A stretch of DNA of 64,000 nt from NCBI RefSeq assembly GCF_008831285.2, contig NC_045139.1, positions 29,119,206 through 29,183,205 on the forward strand. The letters are read 5' to 3'. The DNA comes from Nymphaea colorata (lineage: Eukaryota; Streptophyta; Magnoliopsida; Nymphaeales; Nymphaeaceae). Shown piece by piece: positions 23,664 to 34,027 of the stretch. The number at the start of each line of letters is the position of its first letter. Within the stretch, counting starts at the first letter, position 1. Below the pieces are notes generated by a model that saw nothing but the letters and a program-made list of their open reading frames with translations, was not told where the DNA came from and did not search any database. The position numbers and the translations under genes are program-made.

Positions 23664-25541
23664 CAGGTTGCCCTTCGACTTCGAAACCAAGTAAGTACAT
23701 TCGGGCTTTGTTGGTATATGTGAAGTATACAAATGGACGCTACCTACATAGGCATGAATATCGTCTGTCTATCATGATATTCTTCTTATCATGGCTAATG
23801 AGTACGCAGTTACTAGATAATATTGAACAATTAGACATTCTGCATTAAGCATGCTCAAGTGGTATCAAATAGCAGTGCCATAGATATATACTTTGTCTAC
23901 AAATTAAGAGTTCAAAGTTATGTTAGCATGCCCCTTTCCCTTACAGATTGTAAATTTTGAGCACGCTTGAACCTGCTACTCTAATGAATGAAGCATGCTA
24001 GTTAGAAATTTGTCATAGAGTTCTGTTACCCTTTGCTCTATGGTTGTTTCTTTGTGCCCCCGTATCCCAAAGGGGACAGAGTCAGAGACGAACTCTGACC
24101 TAAGCATGTACAACGTCAAGTTTTTTTTTACCAGTCTATTGAAACCGTTTCGACCCTCATCGAGGGTCTGGCCAGGGAACAAATTTTACCTTTATCTCTT
24201 CGATGACGAGGTGATAGTTCAATGGGATCTTAGAGGTCGGATTGAATGCAGCAAAATGTGTTAGAGGTTGGATCAAAATCAGATTGGTACACTCCAAATT
24301 GACAAAATTTCAATCTAGATTTTGACCACTTGCTGCCCTAAAAACCTAAAAAAAAAAAAAAAAAAGGAAACGAGGAAAGATTACCTTCGTGTAGTTCTCT
24401 GCGTTTTTTGAATTTAAACCGACTCTCTGAACTTAATCAAAATCCTCTGCTGTTCTAGAAACATCCAGACGCGTTAGAACGCAGGCGATTCAAAACACTG
24501 TTACGAATACCCTTGTTCAGTCATCTTTTTCGTGGATACCCAAACCCACGACTCTCTTGCTTCTGTCACAGACGTCGACAGCAGGTTCCCAAGTTGGGGT
24601 TTTTCCCTCTGTCGCCTACACACCGACGGAGCAAGAAGAAAGTTGGCCCCTTTCTGGATGGTTCGTAAATCGAATCACCTCTGCCACGCGTTTTTCCTTT
24701 TCTGTCGCACGCTCCCTCTCGTTTCCCTGATGTCTGCCACTCCTTTCTCCTATCTACCTCTTCTGGTGACCAAAACTGTGGGACACGGGATGGAGTGCGC
24801 TGGTCAATTTATTCTTCCGACTGAGGAAAGTCCCCGGGCCACTTCTGCAGAAATTGCAGCCTTGGGAACAAGGTACTGCTGTGGGGTTCCGTCGCCCTCC
24901 CTGTCCAGGGACAGGCAGAGACGTGTGTAGAGCCTGCGTTTGTGACGGAAGAAATCCAGCGGAGCTCTCTGGAGAGGAAGGAGAAGCTCCTAAGAGGAGA
25001 GAGAAGGAAACCGGTGAAATGAAAAAATAACACATTCGAAGGGGTATTTATACTTAAACTTGAAAATTATGAAAACAGTCCATATCTTTCGTTAGTTTCT
25101 CTCACAAAGCTGTTATATTTTCTTAAAATTAAAGACGCAACACTTTTGCTGAAAACTTTTCAAAAAAGGCTCGCAAAAGTTATTTGCATCAAAAACCTGG
25201 AACTTTATAAGAAATTGCTTGTGGGGACCCTCAGAGTTATTATAAATTGCTATAAAGGGTTCCGAAAAATTTATTTAGCAATTTTAGCGGAAAACCTTGC
25301 TCTTATACGAAATTACGTATGGCACCCTCTAGCGTGTTAAACAGTGGAGAAAGAGGGTTCTAAAAATGAAAATAACTCTGAAAAGAGTTATGTACGTATT
25401 AAATTTAAACTATAATTCTCTTATTCTAAATATTACTTTAGAATATTGTTTGAGATTGATGTATATGCATATTTATTTTAAGACCTCTTGATGTGATATT
25501 TATTGTAAATTTTATTTCCCTTTGCTATTGTTGTTCTTAAC
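23664..25541 (+). other. Long leader of inner Copia
   Basis: Nearly 1.9 kb between the primer site and gag, much longer than in compact Copia elements. Its short open frames on both strands resemble no family I know. It includes an A-rich run near 24,350, a GC-richer stretch at 24,500-25,000 and a very AT-rich end. It could be non-coding leader or captured host sequence. Confidence 0.6.
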
Positions 25542-28500
25542 TTGCCATGGGAAATTAATTTAGAAATGACATCAAGAGTCGGAGCTTCTAAATTAGCTAA
25601 GACTGAGAAACTGAATGGTACAAATTTCCATGCATGGAAGCGTAGAATAATGTTGGCCTTGACTTTAGAAAGACTCGTTTATCTGATCAACGAGCCTTTT
25701 CCAATTTTAGGAGACAAACACACAGATGAAGAGAAAAAGATATATGAGTCATTTTCTTCTGATGATCTAATGGCTAAAACTATTATGTTAGCCTTCATGG
25801 AAGATGATCAAATCAGAGTCTTTGAGGATTGTCCAACTGCCAATGATATGTTTGATACTATCGCTTCTAAATACAATACTATGACTGCGATGCACATACA
25901 GTTAATGCAAGAACAATACAATTCCTATAGGATGAAAGAGTCAGATAATGTAATGGACCATGTCAATAAGATGTTGGTCATGGCTAAAGATTTAGCCATG
26001 GTAGGCAATGTCATATCTGACAATATGCAGATCAGCACAATCCTGAACAGCCTACCTCCTTCTTGGGATATGGCAGTTACTGCTTTGAGTGTTCAATTTG
26101 ATACCCTTACGTTAGAAAAGATTCCTATACAGTTAGCTCTACAGCAACAACGACTGACCAAGAAAAATAGAACAGAGTTGATGACAGTCCAGGAAAAACC
26201 TACTGGTAGTCATGTGCCTATAAAATCAAAACAATTTAAAAATCGAAACGATGGCAAGTTCAAGAGCAATTATGCAGGTACTAAGAAATCTCAAGGAACT
26301 GTAGTGAAATGCTACAGATGCGGGAAGCCTGGACATATAAAGAAGAATTGCAGGACAAAATTCCCGAGTAAGAAAGACAACATTGGTCGAGGCAACTACA
26401 ACAGAAGGAAGCCTCAAGGAGACTCTGATAGAGAAGTCATTTGTGTCGTATCAGAATGTCTGTTTGCAGATGGAGATCTAACTGGATGGTGGGTCGATTC
26501 AGGAGCAACTCGTCACATTGCGAAGACGAAAGAAGGAGTGATCCACATGAAAAATCTGAGTCTGGGAACCCACAAAGTCTATATGGGAAACAATTCTTAT
26601 TGTGATGTCATGGGAATTGGGGCATATCGTTTAAATGTTGGGGGTACAAGTGTTGTACTTAACGAAGTTTTGTATGTCCCCTCCATGAGGAGGAATCTAG
26701 TGTCAGTTCCTGCACTAACAGGAAAAGTTTTTGAAGTACGTTTTATTCCAGGAAAAGTAACAGTGGGAAAACATGGAAGGCTCATGTTTAGTGAAAAATT
26801 TGTAAAAGAACATGGTATGTTCAAACTGAATGACATGAATGAAGCTTCAAGTTCTGCTTATTTCGATTGTGCAATGAGTGTGAATGTAAACTTATGGCAT
26901 GAAAGATTAAGCCATATAAGCATCAAAAAGATGCAGACTCTAGCACAACAAGGTTTAATACCTAACATAAATATAAATGATTTTGCGAAATGCGAATCAT
27001 GTGTATACGAAAAAATGACAAGGAAACCATTTCCGTCTGAAGTAATTCGGGCCACTGAATTATTAGAGATAATTCATACAGATATCTGTGGACCTTTTAG
27101 GATCCAAACTCATAGTGGCAAGTTATATTTCATAACTTTCATTGACGACTTCTCAAGATTTGGTTACATATACTTAATCAGATATAAATCTGAAGCACTT
27201 GAGAAATTCAAGGAATACAAATTTGAAGTTGAGAGACAACTTGGAAGGAATATCAAAATTATAAGGTCTGATCGAGGAGGAGAATACACTTCTAGTGAAT
27301 TCCTCAAATACTGCAAAGACCTTGGAATTAATAGGCAAAAGACAATGCATAGGACACCACAACAAAATGGTGTGGCTGAGAGGTGTAATAGAACCCTCTT
27401 GAACATGGTGAGATCCATGTTGGCAGGAGCACAATTACCAAAAGTTTTTTGGGGAGAAGCTGTGTTGACAGCTATGTATACAATAAACCGAGTGCCCTGC
27501 AAAGCAGTCCCAACCACTTCTTATGAAAGATGGACTGGTATAAAACCAGATCTGAGATATTTAAGGAGATGGGGATCTGTAGCACACGTGAAAATTCTAG
27601 ATCCAAAATTGGATAAACTAGATAATAGATCAGTGAGATGTATATTTATTGGATACCCAAAAGGATCCAAGGGCTACAGATTATATCATTCATCTATGGG
27701 ACTTATAGAAAGCAGAGATGTAGAGTTCATAGAAGAACTCAATAATAAAGATTATGATCCAGTGGAATATCGAAATGATACACTGGATGATCTGATTTAT
27801 TCAGATGAACAGTCTGGTAATGAACCGACTGGAGGTCAGTCAGGAAATGAACCGACTGGAGTTCAGTTTGGCAATGAACCAACTGAACAAGAATCGTCTG
27901 AGGAACAGTCAGGAAATGAACCGACTGAAGATCAGTTAGGCAATGAACCAATTGATATGAATACTTCATCATCTCAGACGTTATCAGGTCATAAAAGGCC
28001 TAGAGCTCCTCCTTCATATTTAAATGATTATTATGTATATTTGGCAGAGGAGCTATGCTACCTAGCAGACATTGACGAAATGTCTGACAATCTGACATAT
28101 GATGAAGCGGTAAGCTCACATGAATCGCCAGATTGGGTGAATGCTATGGATGAAGAAATTGAATCCATAGAAAAGAATAAAGTCTGGGAATTAGTAGATC
28201 TTCCTAATGACAGAAAACTCATTGGATGTAAATGGGTACTAAGGAAGAAATATAAAGCAGACGGATCAGTCGAAAAATTCAAAGCCAGACTGGTAGCGAA
28301 AGGTTTTTCCCAAAATGAAGGAATTGATTACTCAGAGACCTATTCACCGGTTGCAAAGTTCGCATCAATCAGAATAATTTTGGCTATCGCGGCATTCTAT
28401 GACCTGGATATTTGTCAGATGGATGTGAAGACTGCTTTTCTGAACGGTGAATTGAAAGAAACTATATATATAACTCAACCACAAGGATATGTCATCAAAG

Positions 28501-29639
28501 AAAAAGAAGACAAAGTATACAAGTTGAATAAATCGTTATATGGACTGAAACAGTCTCCAAGACAGTGGTATTTTACTTTTTACAAAGCAATTACAAAACT
28601 TGGGTTTGTAGCAAACCAACTAGACCACTGTGTATACGTTTGGAAAAGTGGGAGTCTTTTCTGTATTCTATCATTATATGCTGATGACATATTATTAACA
28701 GGAAATGATAACGATATGATATACAAAACGAAGACTTTGCTAAATAAAAACTTCGAAATGAAGGACTTGGGTGAAGCATCCTATATATTAGGAATAAAAA
28801 TCACTCGAGATAGAAACTCAAGAATCCTGAGTTTAAGCCAGGAACGGTATATTGATTATATCTTGAAGAAATTTCGTATGTTAGACTGCAAACCAATTGG
28901 GACTCCTATAGCTAAAGGAGCAAACTTAAGCAGGAGTGATTGTTCCAATGAAGGACAACAAAAATTAAATGTTCCATATGCACAAGCAGTTGGTAATCTG
29001 ATGTATTTAATGCTTTGTATCAGACCGAACATAAGTTTTCCTATCGGTCTGGTAAGTCGTTATCAAAGTAATCCTGGATGGCCTCATTGGCAAACAGTCA
29101 AAAGAATTTTTCGGTATATCAAAGGAACAAAAGGACTGAAATTGTCTTATCAAGCAGATGTGCTAACTTTAGTTGGCTATTTTGATGCAGATTTTGCAGG
29201 CTGTAAAGATGATAGTAAATCCACTTTAGGGTATGTTTTTCTCTTTGGAGGTGGGGCGATAGCTTGGTCCTGTAAGAAACAGGGATGTGTTGCTCAGCAC
29301 ACACAAGAAGCAGAGTATGTAGCATGCAATATTGCAACTACTTTTGCTGTCTGGATAAATCGGTTCTTGAAAGACTTGAAATTAGATCTTGCTCATGAAC
29401 CGGTCCAACTGTACTGTGATAATCAGGCAGCAATATCTCTGATGAAAAATGGAGTTGTTAGCTCAAAGAGTAAACATATAATGGTGAAATACCATTATGT
29501 TCATGAAATGATCGAGAAAAATAAAATCTCGGTTGATTACTTGCCTACCAATGATATGGTGGCTGATCCCTTAACTAAGGGGATATCTGAAGATTTGTTT
29601 TCAAAACATGTAGCCCATATGGGGCTAAGATATATTTGA
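25542..29639 (+). CDS. Copia gag-pol polyprotein (inner element)
   Basis: An uninterrupted frame of 1365 codons; the likely start is the ATG at 25,566 (residue 9), close to the usual gag start. Order of parts: gag with a UBN2-like region (about 15-230); CCHC zinc knuckle CYRCGKPGHIKKNC (about 256-269); aspartic protease VDSGAT (about 317); pre-integrase and integrase with HTDICGPF (about 512) and DRGGEY (about 577); an Asn/Glu/Pro/Thr-rich repeat spacer (about 755-805); reverse transcriptase with MDVKTAFLNGEL and the catalytic YADD (about 1046); RNase H with DADFAGC (about 1215) and a C-terminal ADPLTKG. All expected catalytic motifs are present and no frameshift is seen, so the element may be able to move. 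It replicates through RNA and integrates into nuclear DNA. Confidence 0.95.
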   Translation: MPWEINLEMTSRVGASKLAKTEKLNGTNFHAWKRRIMLALTLERLVYLINEPFPILGDKHTDEEKKIYESFSSDDLMAKTIMLAFMEDDQIRVFEDCPTANDMFDTIASKYNTMTAMHIQLMQEQYNSYRMKESDNVMDHVNKMLVMAKDLAMVGNVISDNMQISTILNSLPPSWDMAVTALSVQFDTLTLEKIPIQLALQQQRLTKKNRTELMTVQEKPTGSHVPIKSKQFKNRNDGKFKSNYAGTKKSQGTVVKCYRCGKPGHIKKNCRTKFPSKKDNIGRGNYNRRKPQGDSDREVICVVSECLFADGDLTGWWVDSGATRHIAKTKEGVIHMKNLSLGTHKVYMGNNSYCDVMGIGAYRLNVGGTSVVLNEVLYVPSMRRNLVSVPALTGKVFEVRFIPGKVTVGKHGRLMFSEKFVKEHGMFKLNDMNEASSSAYFDCAMSVNVNLWHERLSHISIKKMQTLAQQGLIPNININDFAKCESCVYEKMTRKPFPSEVIRATELLEIIHTDICGPFRIQTHSGKLYFITFIDDFSRFGYIYLIRYKSEALEKFKEYKFEVERQLGRNIKIIRSDRGGEYTSSEFLKYCKDLGINRQKTMHRTPQQNGVAERCNRTLLNMVRSMLAGAQLPKVFWGEAVLTAMYTINRVPCKAVPTTSYERWTGIKPDLRYLRRWGSVAHVKILDPKLDKLDNRSVRCIFIGYPKGSKGYRLYHSSMGLIESRDVEFIEELNNKDYDPVEYRNDTLDDLIYSDEQSGNEPTGGQSGNEPTGVQFGNEPTEQESSEEQSGNEPTEDQLGNEPIDMNTSSSQTLSGHKRPRAPPSYLNDYYVYLAEELCYLADIDEMSDNLTYDEAVSSHESPDWVNAMDEEIESIEKNKVWELVDLPNDRKLIGCKWVLRKKYKADGSVEKFKARLVAKGFSQNEGIDYSETYSPVAKFASIRIILAIAAFYDLDICQMDVKTAFLNGELKETIYITQPQGYVIKEKEDKVYKLNKSLYGLKQSPRQWYFTFYKAITKLGFVANQLDHCVYVWKSGSLFCILSLYADDILLTGNDNDMIYKTKTLLNKNFEMKDLGEASYILGIKITRDRNSRILSLSQERYIDYILKKFRMLDCKPIGTPIAKGANLSRSDCSNEGQQKLNVPYAQAVGNLMYLMLCIRPNISFPIGLVSRYQSNPGWPHWQTVKRIFRYIKGTKGLKLSYQADVLTLVGYFDADFAGCKDDSKSTLGYVFLFGGGAIAWSCKKQGCVAQHTQEAEYVACNIATTFAVWINRFLKDLKLDLAHEPVQLYCDNQAAISLMKNGVVSSKSKHIMVKYHYVHEMIEKNKISVDYLPTNDMVADPLTKGISEDLFSKHVAHMGLRYI
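27808..27958 (+). repeat. Tandem 27-bp repeat in the integrase-RT spacer
   Basis: Five units encode QSGNEPTGG, QSGNEPTGV, QFGNEPTEQ, QSGNEPTED and QLGNEPID, with a short interruption (ESSEE) after the third. The units lie in the non-catalytic linker of the polyprotein. They have diverged at the base level, so this is not a fresh slippage product. Confidence 0.85.
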
Positions 29640-29792
29640 AGGTTGCGAAGGAAAAACCATTGAATGGAAAACCTCGCTGTAAACCTTGAAAAGGTTTGGA
29701 TTACGTTGGATAAGCCAATTAAGGAAAACCACGTAACAAACTGAGCAAAGAAAACCCACATATAGTGGAAGAAAACTGGCGGTCTCATGGCC

Positions 29793-29802
29793 AAGTGGGA
29801 GA
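29793..29802 (+). promoter_or_regulatory. Polypurine tract of inner Copia
   Basis: AAGTGGGAGA sits directly before the 3' LTR, where plus-strand DNA synthesis is primed. The same ten bases occur before the 5' LTR at 23,310-23,319, which is not expected. Confidence 0.8.
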
Positions 29803-30086
29803 TGTTGGATAGTGGCCATTGAGCCCTATCCGAACCTAAAATATCTCCCAAGTAACCGCAGCTAGGGTTTGGGGAAAACCTAAGGGGCTAGGCATTAAAT
29901 ACCTAGCTATAACTCTCGAGAGGTTTTAATCCGTGATAATCCCTTTGGAAGAAAACCCCAAAACTGACTTTGTTATCTTCCTCTTCCTTGTCCTTTTGCT
30001 CTTGTCTGCTGTTCTTCACAGGGGATGCTGGAGATTTGCTGCATCCACAAAAGGGACTCTTCTGCTGTAACGCAAAACGTCCAACA
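29803..30086 (+). repeat. 3' LTR of inner Copia
   Basis: 284 bases starting TGTTGGATAG and ending CCAACA. It lacks the 47-base segment present in the 5' LTR. Otherwise it differs only at about three positions, for example GGCATT against GGCTTT and AATCCC against AAGCCC. Confidence 0.9.
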
Positions 30087-30446
30087 GTCAGCAGAACCAG
30101 AGTTTTGGATTGAAAAATAGTCAATAAAAACAATAGTTCCTGAAAACTCGGTGATGAATAAAGATTGACGCAGCTTGGGGGCAATGACGCTGCCATGATT
30201 CGACCTCCTTCTCCATCCTATGAAAAGTTGTTCCACTCCTTCAAAGTTTTGATACTCACTCCCCTCAAAAGTCCCACGCCTCCTCTTATGGCTATGGTGA
30301 ATCCATCAACCTAACCATAGTCATGGTTGCGGGCACGGTCGCGGTCGCAACTGCAATAATAATAGAGGATGCAATTACAATCAGTTTCAAATCAACGATT
30401 CCTACTTTCCCAAATCTGATGATAAGAAAAACAAAAGTGTTGTTGT
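30087..30446. repeat. Direct repeat E, right copy
   Basis: Repeats 22,944-23,314, beginning GTCAGCAGAACC. It contains about 100 bases of host DNA from upstream of XB, then the start of the outer Copia, and continues without a break into the outer gag zinc-knuckle region. It therefore seems to be the original continuation of the outer element, with the left copy the derived one or both altered by recombination. Confidence 0.8.
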
Positions 30447-33400
30447 TTGTCAAATATGCGGAAAAAAATATCATTCCGCTATTAAGTGTTTTGAACGTTT
30501 CAATCATGGTTATCAAGCAGAAGACGCTCAACAAGCCATGACCGCTCTATCTCTTGATGATGGAAACAACGCTGAATGGTTAGCCGACTCGGGAGCCTCC
30601 AGCCACATGACTGGCGATGCGGGTAAGATTTCTAACAAGTCTATTTATCATGGTTCTGATCGTGTGATTATTGGAAATGGTAAATCTCTGCCCATAACTC
30701 ATACTGGTCAAGGAAATTTGGTCGGTCATGGTTCTTATATTCCTCTCTCTAAAGTGTTATACGTTCCTCAATTGAAGAAAAATTTGTTGTTCGTAAATCA
30801 AATAATTACAGATTTACCTTATACCTTTGAGTTTTCCTCTTCATCTTGCTGCTTGAAGGACAGGAGAACGGGCAAGACAGTGGCGCAAGGCAGTAAGAAA
30901 GATGGAGTTTATGTCATTGGATATTCTAATGGCACCGTTAAAGATTCTAGTCATTTCCATGAAGCTTTCTTTTCATCCAAATTTAGGCGTGTTTCTGCTT
31001 ATTTTTGGCACTCCAGGCTTGGTCATCCGCATTTTGGCGTCATCAAGTACCTTGATCAAAATAATTTAATTGACGTCAATTCTTCAATTCCTCAATCTAC
31101 CATCTGTCACAGTTGTCAGTTAGGAAAACCGTGTAAACTTCCGTTTCTTGAAAGAGATAATAGTGCTATGGAAGTTTTTGGAAAAATTCATTCTGACTTA
31201 TGGGGACTGGCACATGTTGCATCGCATCTTGGGTATCGCTATTATGTTATTTTCATTGACGAGTGGTCATGATTTACATGGTTGTATCCATTAAAATGAA
31301 AGTCTGAATTTTTTGATTGTTTTGATCACTTTCGTACATTTGTCGAAACTCAGTTCAATACAAGAATAAAAAATTTTCAATCAGATATGGAAGGAGAATA
31401 CACTAGTTCAAAATTTACTCAACTTTTGGGCAGTCTTGGCATCAAACAGCAATTTTCTTGTGCTCATACGAAACAACAAAACGGCATGACCGAAAGAAAA
31501 CATCGAAATATTACTGAGTTAGGCTTGACTATGCTTTTTCATTCTGGAGTTCCTAAACGTTTTTGGTTCGAAGCATTTAGCAGTGCAGTTTTTCTCATAA
31601 ATCGTCTGCCTTCATCCTCCTTGAATATGGATTTGCCATACCTGAAATTTTTTGGTCGGCAACCTAAGTATGATTTCCTGTGCATTTTTTGTTGTCGTTG
31701 CTTTCCATACTTAAGGGATTATGCAAAGGATAAACTTGAGCCCAGATCCCTTCTGTGTATCTTTCTTGGCTATAGTATACATCATAAAGGATATCGGTGC
31801 ATGTATCCGGGGACAGGGAAGATTTTCGTTTTTCGTCATGTCTGCTTTGATGAATAGTATTTTCCTTATAAGAATCCTGCAAAATTATATGATGGACGTG
31901 GACTAACTCCTGATTTAATTTCTTTTGATGAATGGACTGAGTTGCATGGTTCACACAGTCAGAAATCAGTGGAACATTCCCCATCCACCGTAGTTGATGA
32001 TCAGCCTACTATTCATGAACAAAATGCTGGTCACTCTCAAGACATTCTCATACAGTCTTGTGCGTCTTGTGCTGGAACGCCTCTTGACACTGCCCAAGAT
32101 CCGGTTTCCTTGTTTTCAGAATTTTCCCTTATCGCTGTGATGGTTGCAACAACATTGTTGCCATCTTTATTGCTAACCAAAAGATTAGGACGTTGGCTGT
32201 TATGTAACTGATCTTCTCTACAGTCTGTGGTGATCTCTTTTCCATAGCAGCAGTCAATCATATAAGTTCAGATAGATCTACTCATGTGGATCAACATGAA
32301 GACGTCAATAATGTGCCACTGGAGACAAACCACCTTGCATGCCCTGAAGCAAATATTTCAACTCAGACTTCTACGGATTCTATCGCTAGTCCTGTGAGAA
32401 CCATGACCACCAGATCAATGGTGGGGACATATAAGCCTAATCCAAGGTATGCTAATCTTCATATCTTATATGAGAACATTCCCAAAGAACCCACTAATGT
32501 CAATCAAGTTTTGCATCACGCTGGATGGAAGAAAGCTATGGACGATGAGATGATGGCTCTCATTGAAAATAGAACTTGGGTTTTAGTTCCTTATGACCAC
32601 ACGATGAACTTGGTAGGATCCAAATGGGTGTTTAAAACCAAGTTAAAATCCGACGGGACCCTAGACAAACTGAAGGCCAGACTTGTTGCTTGGGGATTCT
32701 CTCAAAAGGAGGGTATAGATTTTCATGAGACTTTTTCTCCGGTTGTGCGACAAACCACGGTTCGAATGGTTATCACCGTTGCTCTTGTTAAAGGATGGGC
32801 TCTTAGACAGCTGGATATTAAAAATGCTTTCTTGCATGGGATGATTCGTGAAGACGTGTACATGCGGCAACCCCCTGGATACATAGATGAATCCAAACCT
32901 GATCATGTCTGCAAATTACAGCAAGCTTTATATGGTTTGAAGCAAGCGTCACGAGCATGGTATGCCAGGTTAAGTACTTTTCTCCTTGATTATGGGTTTT
33001 CTATCAGTTTTGCCGATCCCTCCATGTTCACCTTGAATCAAGGACCTGTTACTCTCATACTTTTAATATATGTTGATGATATGATTCTAATGGGGAGCTG
33101 CGCTTTAGCCTTGCAAAAATTCTTTGATATTTTCTGCAGTGAGTTTCCTGTTTAGGTTCTTGGTCGCCTAACTTATTTTTTAGGCGTTGAAGTTGCCTGA
33201 ACAAATCAGGGCCTCATACTTTGTCAAACAAAGTATGCAAAAGATATTTTGAAAAAGTCTAAGATGGAAGACTCTAAGCCTTGTAACACTCCCATGAGTA
33301 CAAAAATACATAAACTACAAGCAGAAGATAAAGCTTTTGATGATGTTACCTTCTACAGGCAAGTTGTTGGTTCACTTTAGTATCTTTGTCTTACTCGTCC

Positions 33401-34027
33401 GGACATCTCGTTGGCCGTCAATTACATCAGCCAGTTTATGCAAGCCCTGTTACACTCTCACTTTCAAATGGTTAAACGTATTTTGTGTTATGTGAAAGGA
33501 ACTCTACATTTTGGGCTTCAAATTTTGAAGCAATGTACCTTGGATATATATGCCTTTTCAGATTCTGATTGGGCAGGTTGCTCCCATACCAGACGCTCAA
33601 CCACCGGTTTCTGTATATACCTTGGTGCTAATTGCATTACTTGGAGTGCCAAGAAACAAAATACTGTTTCTCGATCCAGTGCTGAGGCTGAGTACCGAGC
33701 CATGGCGTCAACGGCAGTGGAGCTTACTTGGGTTCAGTTCCTAATGAAAGATATAGGGATTCGAATAGATAAGGTTCTCGTGCTATATTGTGATAATAAA
33801 AGTTCCCTCTTTATGGCAGCAAACCCTGTAGCTCATGGAAGAAGCAAGCACATTCAAATTGATTTTCACTATGTTCGAGAACGTGTTGCTCAAAAACAGC
33901 TTGCAACAAAATTTATCTGTTCCAAAAATCAGATTGCGGACGTCTTTACCAAAAGTCTAGCCAAGCAAGTCTTCAACAGTTTACGGAACAAACTCGGCCT
34001 TGTTTCGCGGCCTAGTTTGAAGGGGAG
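30300..34027 (+). pseudogene. Outer Copia gag-pol, broken
   Basis: Recognisable order: CCHC knuckle (CQICGKNYHSAIKC, about 30,444), protease (ADSGASSHMTG, about 30,583), pre-integrase (HSRLGHPHFGV), integrase (HSDLWG; EGEYTSSKF at 31,387), reverse transcriptase (QLDIKNAFLHG; YVDD near 33,070) and RNase H (DSDWAGCSHTRRSTTGFC; CDNKSSL). Stops interrupt it at about 31,270, 31,300, 31,855, 33,153, 33,198 and 33,378, plus a disruption around 32,100-32,280 where an inverted LTR fragment sits. Most stops look like single transitions (CGA to TGA, TGG to TGA, CAG or CAA to TAG), the decay expected of methylated transposons. Zinc knuckle, protease and YVDD motifs survive, but the element cannot make its own polyprotein. 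Confidence 0.9.
32085..32250 (-). repeat. Inverted LTR fragment inside the outer Copia
   Basis: About 160 bases are the reverse complement of the outer 3' LTR (about 34,040-34,195) with a few differences; its reverse strand reads ITTDCREDQLHNSQRP in both places. It lies between integrase and reverse transcriptase, near where the frame breaks. Either part of another copy inserted in reverse or a rearrangement placed it there. Confidence 0.88.

Larger units (their letters stand above)
23320..30086 (+). mobile_element. Inner, intact Copia retrotransposon
   Basis: A complete Ty1/Copia element: 5' LTR, primer site, long leader, one open gag-pol frame, purine tract and 3' LTR. Domain order (protease, integrase, reverse transcriptase, RNase H) is that of Copia, not Gypsy. 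The two LTRs differ by about three substitutions over 284 aligned bases plus a 47-base length difference, so insertion was recent. The flanks lack a matching 5-base target duplication; a 365-bp direct repeat flanks it instead. Confidence 0.93.

Noticed and set aside
23320..30086. Inner element read as a virus or Gypsy element
   Set aside because: Integrase precedes reverse transcriptase and there is no envelope-like frame, so it is Ty1/Copia.
31942..32261. Short frames on both strands between outer integrase and reverse transcriptase
   Set aside because: They are explained by the inverted LTR fragment, not by an extra gene.
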